64,000 bases of DNA, taken from Bacillus sanguinis. GTDB taxonomy: Bacteria; Bacillota; Bacilli; Bacillales; Bacillaceae_G. Positions 58,294 through 64,000 of the stretch are shown here, in pieces (position 1 is the first letter of the stretch; each line of letters starts with the position of its first letter). The translations under genes were made by a program, and so were the position numbers. The DNA lies in NCBI RefSeq assembly GCF_018332475.1, contig NZ_BOQB01000013.1, forward strand, positions 1 to 64,000, given 5' to 3'. The notes beneath the pieces were generated by a model that saw only the letters and a program-made list of their open reading frames with translations, did not search any database and was not told the origin of the DNA.

Positions 58294-58617
58294 TTATTCC
58301 CCTTTCGCTTCTAACTTTTTATAAAGGTCAATAAATTCTGCTGCTAATTCTTTTACTGTAATCGCATTCATTAAATGATCTTGTGCGTGAATTAAAAGAA
58401 CACTAATCTCTGTTTTTTCTCCTCTTGCTTCTGATTGTATGAGCTCTGTTTGGAAATGATGCGCTTCATTAATCGCTTCTTTCGCCTTTACCATCGCTTC
58501 ATCAGCCTCTGCCATTTTCCCCTGTTTAGCGAATTGCAGTGCCTCCATTGCAAAGCTTCTTGCATTACCACTATTTAAAATTAATTGGAATGGAATTTGT
58601 TCTGCTGTAGTCATCAT
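58294..58617 (-). CDS. celC: PTS Lac/Cel-family IIA component
   Basis: 107 aa three-helix trimeric IIA. The phosphorylated His is in [15 protein letters not shown] (about residue 77). It takes phosphate from HPr and passes it to the IIB CelA. AGGGCGG precedes two adjacent ATGs, and either could be the start. It follows celB after a 183-bp gap that contains a long hairpin. A paralog lies at 62511-62828. Confidence 0.93.
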   Translation of the reverse strand: MMTTAEQIPFQLILNSGNARSFAMEALQFAKQGKMAEADEAMVKAKEAINEAHHFQTELIQSEARGEKTEISVLLIHAQDHLMNAITVKELAAEFIDLYKKLEAKGE

Positions 58618-58757
58618 AATTACCGCCCTCTCTATTATGGTTCAACCGATTTAATTACCCCTTCAGTTTGAACATTTCTATTAAATTATTATTTTATGAA
58701 TGATAGTTTGGTGTTCTTCTAGATGGGTCTCATCTTTCTGAACATGATATAAAGGTA

Positions 58758-58793
58758 ATTGTTCTCACAGATCATGTTATCTGTGAGAACAAT
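58758..58793. other. 15-bp perfect inverted repeat between celB and celC
   Basis: ATTGTTCTCACAGAT-CATGTT-ATCTGTGAGAACAAT. A clear T tract is missing on the minus strand, so it is more likely an mRNA-stabilising or processing hairpin after celB than a full terminator. Confidence 0.75.
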
Positions 58794-58800
58794 CCCTATG

Positions 58801-60108
58801 TTACATAGGTACAGAGTTGTTATTTCCTTGCGCCGCTGCTTTTTCAGTACGAACAACTGAACGGTCACATAATACAACGAATGGATAGTAGATTACCATC
58901 GCAATCACAAAGTTGAATAACTGTAGAATTGCGCCTGAAAGATGTCCACCTGTTACAAGATAACCACTAATAATTGGTGGTGTTGCCCATGGAATCATTA
59001 CAACTGTTTTTGGTACCCATCCAATAGATATAGCTGTATAAGAAGTAATTACTAATACAATTGGTGTTATGATAAACGGTAAGAATAAAACTGGATTTAA
59101 AATAATTGGTGTACCAAATATTACTGGTTCGTTAATATTGAATGCACCTGGTCCAATTGATAAGCGAGATACACCGCGTAATTGTGCACTTTTTGCTACA
59201 AGTAATACAACTACTAAGAATGCTAATGTTGCACCAGAACCACCAAGATATACGAAAGTATCAAAGAATGGTTTTGTAACAATGTTTGGAACATCAAATG
59301 CAGATGTGCCACCTTTGAATAACTGCATATTTTTCTCTAATGCTGGTAAGTATAACGGCTCAATAATACCACCAACGATATTTGGACCATGTAAACCGAA
59401 GAACCAAAGAAGATGAACAAGCAGTACAATGACAATTGCACTTGGTAATGTCCCTGCTAAACTTTGCAGTGGTGATTGAATCGTATTAAAGATAAATTCA
59501 TGAACACTTGTACCAGCTAATTTCACTGCTAATTGAATACCTGCAACTGCTGTTAAGATAACAAATGCTGGAACGATAGCTGCGAAAGATCTTAAAACTG
59601 CTGGTGGTACTCCATCCGGCATTTTAAAAGTAATGTTTCTTTGTACAAAGAAACGGAATACCTCAGTAACAAGGAGTGCCACAATAATTGCTACGAATAA
59701 CCCTTGTGCACCTGTCCAAGCTAAGTTCAATCCGCCTTCTTTCGGTGTTGTTGGCGTAAGAATAATTAACGCACCAAATGAAATAATACCTGCTGACAAA
59801 CCATCAACGCCGTAAGATTTTGCTAAGTTATAACTTGTTGTAAATGCTATGATTAGTGCTAAAATTGCGAAAGAACCAGTCCACATTCCACCGCCAACTT
59901 GTTTCCACGTTTCACCAAACAAACCTTTCATGAACTCTTGGAAAGCTTCAGACGGAAAACCATTAATTAGTGATGCCAGTGCACCAACTAAAATAAGTGG
60001 CATAACTGCAATAAATCCATCACGGATCGCAGCTAAGTGACGTTGCGATCCGATTTTACCAGCGACAGGAACAATATATTTCTCCATAAATGCAATAAAT
60101 TTTTGCAT
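58801..60108 (-). CDS. celB: PTS cellobiose/chitobiose-type IIC permease
   Basis: 435 aa membrane permease of the lactose/cellobiose family with about ten spans. Typical segments: MPLILVGALASLINGFPSE near the start, HLLWFFGLHGPNIVGG (sugar-binding His-Gly) and NINEPVIFGTPIILNP, which contains the conserved Glu of the IIC active site. It sits 16 bp after celA. The sugar (cellobiose, chitobiose, lichenan fragments) is not fixed by sequence. Confidence 0.93.
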   Translation of the reverse strand: MQKFIAFMEKYIVPVAGKIGSQRHLAAIRDGFIAVMPLILVGALASLINGFPSEAFQEFMKGLFGETWKQVGGGMWTGSFAILALIIAFTTSYNLAKSYGVDGLSAGIISFGALIILTPTTPKEGGLNLAWTGAQGLFVAIIVALLVTEVFRFFVQRNITFKMPDGVPPAVLRSFAAIVPAFVILTAVAGIQLAVKLAGTSVHEFIFNTIQSPLQSLAGTLPSAIVIVLLVHLLWFFGLHGPNIVGGIIEPLYLPALEKNMQLFKGGTSAFDVPNIVTKPFFDTFVYLGGSGATLAFLVVVLLVAKSAQLRGVSRLSIGPGAFNINEPVIFGTPIILNPVLFLPFIITPIVLVITSYTAISIGWVPKTVVMIPWATPPIISGYLVTGGHLSGAILQLFNFVIAMVIYYPFVVLCDRSVVRTEKAAAQGNNNSVPM

Positions 60109-60124
60109 TTCGCTTCCCCCCTAA

Positions 60125-60427
60125 TTATTTTTTTAGTGTTAACGCGTGATCTAAAACTGCTTCTCCATTCATCATGCCGTAGTGCATTGGATTGATAACG
60201 TCGATTCCAACGTTTCTCTCATCAGCAAGCGTTTTCATTGAAGAAAGCATGTAACGAACTTGTGGTCCTAGTAATAGTACATCTGCTTGATCGATATTTG
60301 TTTTTACTGCATCCCCAGATACAGCCCAAATCTTTCCTTCTAGACCGCGAGCTTTTGCAGCCGCTTCCATTTTTGTAACTAGTAAACTTGTAGACATCCC
60401 TGCTGAGCAACATAATAAAATATTCAT
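60125..60427 (-). CDS. celA: PTS Lac/Cel-family IIB component
   Basis: 100 aa IIB with the phosphorylated Cys in [16 protein letters not shown] (residue 7 or so, the P-loop CSAGMST). It phosphorylates the sugar as it passes CelB. It is the first gene of celA-celB-celC-celF-chbG, downstream of an exact sigma-54 promoter and a cre site. Confidence 0.93.
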   Translation of the reverse strand: MNILLCCSAGMSTSLLVTKMEAAAKARGLEGKIWAVSGDAVKTNIDQADVLLLGPQVRYMLSSMKTLADERNVGIDVINPMHYGMMNGEAVLDHALTLKK

Positions 60428-60495
60428 TTGAAAATCCCCCTTGTGTAGTATAAAAAATTTATGTTTTATTTATTTTTCTTTACGCTATTTATAAA

Positions 60496-60512
60496 TGCAA
60501 TTAGCGTGCCAA
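60496..60512 (-). promoter_or_regulatory. Sigma-54 (SigL) -24/-12 promoter of the cel operon
   Basis: Minus strand TTGGCACGCTAATTGCA: TGGCAC, five bases, TTGCA, an exact match to the consensus, about 70 bp before the celA start. Confidence 0.85.
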
Positions 60513-60560
60513 CTTTTTAAAACTACTAAAATCAGCACTTTTTCGACTGTTTTCTTTGTG

Positions 60561-60574
60561 TGTTAACGCTTTCA
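60561..60574. promoter_or_regulatory. Catabolite-response element (cre)
   Basis: Minus strand TGAAAGCGTTAACA matches TGWAARCGYTWNCW at every position. It lies about 50 bp upstream of the -24 element, where CcpA with HPr-Ser-P or Crh-Ser-P could block activator-sigma-54 contact. Confidence 0.8.
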
Positions 60575-60826
60575 ATTAGTGTGTCAGCAAAAAAACACAC
60601 AGTGTGTTATAAAACAACACGCTTTTAACACATAACTGTATGAAAATAGATTAGTGTTTAGTTGTCTAGTTGTATTTAAAACAAAAAACACTAAAAAAAA
60701 TTTTTTAGCGTGAAAATCTATTAAAAATAAACTCCTCTTGAACACACTCCCTTATCTATTGTCCAAGCAGACTCTACTAAATTACATAGAATAGAATAAA
60801 ATAACACAATTCGAAAGGGGATTCCT

Positions 60827-61999
60827 ATGCCAAAACATAGAAAACAAAGCAAAATAAAGATTTATAGAATAACAAGCTATAAAAAAGACAAGCGCTCTGA
60901 ATTAGACTCTGACAAATTTGAACTAGAACAGCAGGAGATAGAAAATAAGCAGGACAATCATGGTAAACAGGACAAACTAGACAAGCAAGACAAGCAGGAC
61001 AAGCAAGACAAGCAAGACAAGCAAGGCAAGCAAGACAAGCAGGACAAGCAAGACAAGCAGGACAAGCAAGTACAATCGGAAAATGTAGTCATAGTACCCA
61101 CAGATTCACACAGCTTAGATGTGTGGGATGAAATTTCTCTAAAGGAAATACAAACTGGTGAACATACAAATTTATTTGCGGAACAAAGCAATTATCAAAA
61201 TATTACTTTGTTACAAGTAAGCGATATCCGTTTATATTTGGACAAGCAACTACAATTTAGTTCCGTCGATGAGCAAATTTATCATGAAGCACTTGTACAT
61301 CCAATTATGTCAAAAGTAATTGATCCAAAACGTGTTCTCATATTAGGTGGTGGCGATGGTCTTGCCCTGCGAGAAGTTTTGAAATATGAAACTGTACTAC
61401 ATGTGGATCTTGTTGACTTAGATGGATCGATGATTGATATGGCTCGTAATGTTCCTGAATTAGTTTCTTTAAACAAAAGCGCATTTTTTGATAATCGTGT
61501 AAATACACACGTATGTGATGCAAAAGAGTTTCTAAGTACTCCTTCCTCTTTATACGATGTAATCATTATTGATTTTCCAGACCCAGCGACAGAGTTGTTA
61601 AGTACTTTATATACAAGCGAACTTTTTGCTCGTATAGCTACATTCTTAACAGAAGACGGCGCGTTCGTCTGCCAATCTAATTCCCCTGCGGATGCACCTC
61701 TTGTTTATTGGAGCATCGGTAACACAATTGAACATGCTGGATTAACTGTGAAAAGTTATCATACAATCGTTCCTTCTTTCGGAACTGACTGGGGATTTCA
61801 TATTGCCGCTAATTCTGCTTATGTACTCGATCAAATAGAGCAATTATACGTAGTGCCATCTCCTCGAACATTACCTTCTCTTCTTTCTCCTTTATTTCAA
61901 TTTAAAGAAGAACATTTAGAACAACGTAATCTCGCTCTTCTAAACTCAGAATCGAATCTTATCCTACATGAATGTTACAAACAGGAAATGGAGTTTTAA
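60827..61999 (+). CDS. Spermidine-synthase-like aminopropyltransferase with N-terminal KQD repeats
   Basis: 390 aa. The first 85 residues are low-complexity, with a basic start (MPKHRKQSKIKIYR) and about 12 KQD-type triplets (residues 41-82). The rest is a SpeE-like methyltransferase-fold domain: RLYLDKQLQFSSVDEQIYHEAL, SAM/dcSAM loop ILGGGDG (about 172-178), acidic VDLVDLDG and IIDFPDP (about 247-253). DFPDP and RLYLxxxLQFSS resemble the membrane-fused SpeE-like group more than classic SpeE, but no spans are present. It is followed by speD after 27 bp, so the pair could make an aminopropylated amine. The acceptor is unknown. Confidence 0.82.
   Translation: MPKHRKQSKIKIYRITSYKKDKRSELDSDKFELEQQEIENKQDNHGKQDKLDKQDKQDKQDKQDKQGKQDKQDKQDKQDKQVQSENVVIVPTDSHSLDVWDEISLKEIQTGEHTNLFAEQSNYQNITLLQVSDIRLYLDKQLQFSSVDEQIYHEALVHPIMSKVIDPKRVLILGGGDGLALREVLKYETVLHVDLVDLDGSMIDMARNVPELVSLNKSAFFDNRVNTHVCDAKEFLSTPSSLYDVIIIDFPDPATELLSTLYTSELFARIATFLTEDGAFVCQSNSPADAPLVYWSIGNTIEHAGLTVKSYHTIVPSFGTDWGFHIAANSAYVLDQIEQLYVVPSPRTLPSLLSPLFQFKEEHLEQRNLALLNSESNLILHECYKQEMEF
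60947..61069 (+). repeat. 9-bp tandem repeat encoding KQD units
   Basis: About 12 copies of a 9-base unit (AAGCAGGAC/AAGCAAGAC) in frame with the SpeE-like gene. Synonymous and near-synonymous changes show it is not freshly expanded, but copy number may vary between strains. Confidence 0.85.
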
Positions 62000-62026
62000 C
62001 GATACTATGGTAAGGAGTGCTATCTT

Positions 62027-62398
62027 ATGGAATATTCTACTTTCGGTAAGCATATAATAGTAGATTTGTGGGGAGTGGATTCTCCCCTATTAGATGATAT
62101 TTACTTTTTAGAACATCATTTAGTTACCGCTGCAGATCAATCTGGTGCACACGTTTTAAACGTAAGTAAAAAAAAATTCCAGCCTTATGGCGTTACTGTA
62201 TTAATTTTGCTATCAGAAAGCCACCTTTCTATTCACACTTATCCAGAAAAAAACTTTGCAGCCATTGATTGTTATACATGCGGTACAACCGTTGAACCGC
62301 AAATAGCGATTGATTATATCGTAAATATATTAAAACCAGAACGGATGCATACAAAAAAATTAATTCGTGGTATAGGAGAAATTGTTACTACTGATTAA
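62027..62398 (+). CDS. speD: S-adenosylmethionine decarboxylase SpeD (prokaryotic class)
   Basis: 123 aa proenzyme that self-cleaves to a pyruvoyl enzyme producing decarboxylated SAM, the aminopropyl donor. The cleavage site is E64-S65 in LSESHLSIHTYPE, with His70 and Cys85 (DCYTCG) as the processing acid/base residues. GGAG precedes the ATG. It is directly downstream of the SpeE-like gene. The family also includes ornithine/arginine decarboxylase neofunctionalised members, so SAM as substrate is likely but not certain. Confidence 0.9.
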   Translation: MEYSTFGKHIIVDLWGVDSPLLDDIYFLEHHLVTAADQSGAHVLNVSKKKFQPYGVTVLILLSESHLSIHTYPEKNFAAIDCYTCGTTVEPQIAIDYIVNILKPERMHTKKLIRGIGEIVTTD

Positions 62399-62435
62399 TT
62401 AACACTCTTACTCATCCGTACAAAAGGAGGGTTGT

Positions 62436-62468
62436 ATGATACCATCAGTGGCACGAACACTCCACTGA
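62436..62468 (+). CDS. Possible 10-codon micro-ORF inside a hairpin after speD
   Basis: AAAGGAGG followed five bases later by ATG and an ORF of MIPSVARTLH, ending within the CCATCAGTGG/CCACTGATGG hairpin. The ribosome binding site is stronger than that of speD. No plus-strand gene follows. It may be chance or the remnant of a leader. Confidence 0.25.
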   Translation: MIPSVARTLH

Positions 62469-62471
62469 TGG
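62442..62471 (+). terminator. Hairpin after speD
   Basis: CCATCAGTGG-CACGAACACT-CCACTGATGG, perfect 10-bp arms, without a T tract. It probably closes the speE-like/speD transcript together with the next hairpin. Confidence 0.5.
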
Positions 62472-62485
62472 TACAGACATATACA

Positions 62486-62511
62486 TAAAAAAACCTTGCA
62501 TACGCAAGGTT
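62486..62511 (-). terminator. Terminator of the second PTS cluster
   Basis: AACCTTGC-ATAC-GCAAGGTT with a T-rich tail on the minus strand, at the end of the IIA gene. Confidence 0.8.
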
Positions 62512-62828
62512 CATTCAGTCGCTAATATCTTCCTATATAATTCTACAAATTCACTCGCTAATTCCTTCACCGTAATCGCGTTCATTAAATGATCTTGCGC
62601 GTGCACCATTAGAAGAGTAACTTCGGTCTTTTCACCACCAGCTTCTTTCTGTATGAGCTCCGTTTGTACACGGTGCGCCTCTTTTAATTCCTCTAACGCT
62701 TCTTGTAATTTCGCTTCTGCTTCTGTAAACTCTCCACGCTTTGCACAATCAATTGCTTCCATTGAACAACTTCTCGCATTTCCCCCATGCAAAATTAAAT
62801 GAAAAGCTTTCGTCTCTATCGTATCCAT
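62511..62828 (-). CDS. Second PTS Lac/Cel-family IIA component
   Basis: 105 aa, clearly a paralog of celC: the segment [18 protein letters not shown] is nearly identical, with the phosphorylated His at about residue 76, and [19 protein letters not shown] aligns with celC. It lies 9 bp after the IIC gene, forming a second sugar PTS operon whose IIB is not in the window. Confidence 0.9.
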   Translation of the reverse strand: MDTIETKAFHLILHGGNARSCSMEAIDCAKRGEFTEAEAKLQEALEELKEAHRVQTELIQKEAGGEKTEVTLLMVHAQDHLMNAITVKELASEFVELYRKILATE

Positions 62829-62837
62829 TTTAGTTCT

Positions 62838-64000
62838 TTACTCCCCCTTTTCTTCCGCTACCTTTTGTTTATCCCATATTTTTAAGAATGGTAAATAAAT
62901 GAAGAATGCAAGCGCAAAGTTAACAAGTTGTAAAACAACGCCTGAAATTTTCCCGCCTGATCCTAAATATCCACTAAATAGAATTGGTGTCGTCCAAGGT
63001 ACAGCAGCTCCACTCGGCCGAGCTACCCATCCCCATTCCATTGCAAAGTAAGAAACAATTGTTAACACAACTGGAACCAATATAAATGGAATTAATAAAA
63101 TTGGGTTCATTACAATCGGCATACCAAAAGTTACCATCTCATTAATATTAAATATGCCCGGTGCAATTGACAATCTCCCTAAACTTTTTAATTGCTGACT
63201 TCGCGCAAATAATAACATTCCTACAACTAAAGCAAGTGTTGCACCGGAACCGCCCATATAAATCCATAAATCAAAAAACTGTGCGGTAATTGTATTTGGT
63301 ACCTCTTGCCCTGCTTGAAAAGCAACTCGATTTTGATCCATTAACGACAACCAAACGGGGCTCATTACACCACCAACAATAGTAGCACCATGAATTCCAC
63401 ACGACCAAAGAACATGAACGAGAATAACTGCTATTATTGCGCCCCAAAGACTAGCACCAAGTACACTAAGTGGTTCCTGCAAAATTTGCCCTACAATATT
63501 ATGGATACTGCCAAAAGAAGTATTTTCTATAATTAAGCGTATAATCCAAATAACCGTTACAACAATAAATCCTGGAACAAGTGCCGCAAATGAACGCGTC
63601 ACAGCTGGTGGAACTGTCTCTGGCATCTTTATAATTATCTTTTTTTGTACAATAAACCGATAAAGTTCAGTAGATATAAGTGCAATAATCATTGCTACAA
63701 ACAACCCTTGGCTTCCCATTAATGCTGCTGGGATAGCACCTTCTACAAGTACACTCTCTTTTGTACTTGGTATAATATATGCGACTTGAAATGGTGTCGC
63801 AAGTAAAAACGTCACAAGCGACAATGCCCCAGATGCTAAAGCATCCACTTTATAATACTCCCCAAGTCTGTAAGCGATTCCAAAAACAGCTATTAAAGCC
63901 ATTATATTAAAAGTTGCACTAACTGGATACCCCAAAGCCCTCTGCCAATTCTCCCCAAACAAACCTGCCATAAAATCATTATACCCTGGTATTGGTAAAG
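62838..64000 (-). CDS. Second PTS Lac/Cel-family IIC permease (N-terminus outside window)
   Basis: At least 387 residues are visible; the frame is open to the window edge (upstream codons read LPIPGYNDF before MAGLFGENW). It parallels CelB throughout: HVLWSCGIHGATIVGG, FNINEMVTFGMPIVMNP and the C-terminal SGYLGSGGKISGVVLQL. The conserved Glu is in NINEM. Its divergence from CelB suggests a different beta-glucoside or diacetylchitobiose substrate. Downstream is its own IIA. Confidence 0.9.
   Translation of the reverse strand, partial: LPIPGYNDFMAGLFGENWQRALGYPVSATFNIMALIAVFGIAYRLGEYYKVDALASGALSLVTFLLATPFQVAYIIPSTKESVLVEGAIPAALMGSQGLFVAMIIALISTELYRFIVQKKIIIKMPETVPPAVTRSFAALVPGFIVVTVIWIIRLIIENTSFGSIHNIVGQILQEPLSVLGASLWGAIIAVILVHVLWSCGIHGATIVGGVMSPVWLSLMDQNRVAFQAGQEVPNTITAQFFDLWIYMGGSGATLALVVGMLLFARSQQLKSLGRLSIAPGIFNINEMVTFGMPIVMNPILLIPFILVPVVLTIVSYFAMEWGWVARPSGAAVPWTTPILFSGYLGSGGKISGVVLQLVNFALAFFIYLPFLKIWDKQKVAEEKGE

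Larger units (their letters stand above)
60428..60826. promoter_or_regulatory. cel operon / speE-like divergent control region (399 bp)
   Basis: Contains the sigma-54 promoter (60496-60512), cre site (60561-60574) and possible activator sites: GTGTTAACGCTTTC and ACACGCTTTTAACAC form a broad dyad across 60560-60632 with ACACACAGTGTGT at its centre (60595-60607). A palindrome CTAAAAAA/TTTTTTAG lies near 60692-60709. For the plus-strand gene TTGTCC/TACATA with an 18-bp spacer (60757-60786) is a weak promoter candidate. Confidence 0.6.

Noticed and set aside
60958-61191. Minus-strand ORF rich in CLS repeats opposite the KQD tract
   Set aside because: It is the antisense reading of the 9-bp repeat, with no ribosome binding site or neighbours; repeats keep all frames open.

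Overview
The window is a stretch of Bacillus cereus-group (B. cereus, B. anthracis, B. thuringiensis or close relative) chromosome. I infer this from the low-GC Firmicute sequence, the AGGAGG-type ribosome binding sites, the conserved Bacillus gene order (clpP, crh-whiA-yvcK-rapZ, trxB, hprK-lgt-ppaX-yvoF, uvrBA, minJ-ctpB-ftsXE, cccB, prfB-secA-hpf, comF, tagU/mnaA, tagO), and group-typical extras such as the separate comFA-comFC pair and the KQD-repeat SpeE-like protein with SpeD. No rRNA, tRNA, CRISPR array, complete IS or prophage is visible.

Layout. 1-480 is the 3' end of clpP, followed by tandem structured repeats. 0.9-17.5 kb is almost entirely on the minus strand and holds core functions: carbon regulation (crh, hprK/ppaX, yvcK, rapZ), envelope assembly (lgt, a DUF368/PopT-type polyprenyl-phosphate translocase), redox (trxB), division/sporulation control (whiA) and excision repair (uvrB-uvrA). 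17.8-28.1 kb is accessory: a MerR regulator with a membrane protein, an XRE regulator with a run of small membrane proteins, a YeiH exporter divergent from a LysR regulator, a MerR/flavin-reductase pair, an ABC-F ribosome-protection protein behind an attenuator leader, and an ABC exporter with a Fur-like box. 28.3-46 kb returns to core genes: minJ, ctpB, ftsEX, cytochrome c-551, prfB (with its +1 frameshift), secA, hpf, a cold-shock gene, comFA/comFC, a CwlO-like endopeptidase, degV, yigZ and tagU. 46-51.5 kb is wall polymer metabolism (mnaA, ugd, tagO, a polysaccharide deacetylase). 51.5-64 kb is accessory carbohydrate and polyamine metabolism: a LevR-type sigma-54 activator, CHRD protein, chromate transporter, a cellobiose/chitobiose-type operon (celA-celB-celC-celF-chbG), SpeE-like plus SpeD, and a second Lac/Cel-family PTS that runs off the window.

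Genes that work together. FtsEX and the CwlO-like endopeptidase lie in separate transcription units, yet both have a TGTWAH-N5-TGTWAH WalR-type box upstream. HprK/PpaX/Crh link to a perfect catabolite-response element in front of the cel operon. That operon also has an exact sigma-54 promoter (TGGCAC-N5-TTGCA), which pairs logically with the LevR-type activator about 6 kb away. The least-described pieces are the XRE/small-membrane-protein operon with two near-identical palindromic operators, the ABC-F leader, and the KQD-repeat SpeE-like/SpeD pair. Several intergenic spaces carry members of a degenerate short repeat family. Start codons were chosen by Shine-Dalgarno spacing, and many differ from the longest possible ORF.
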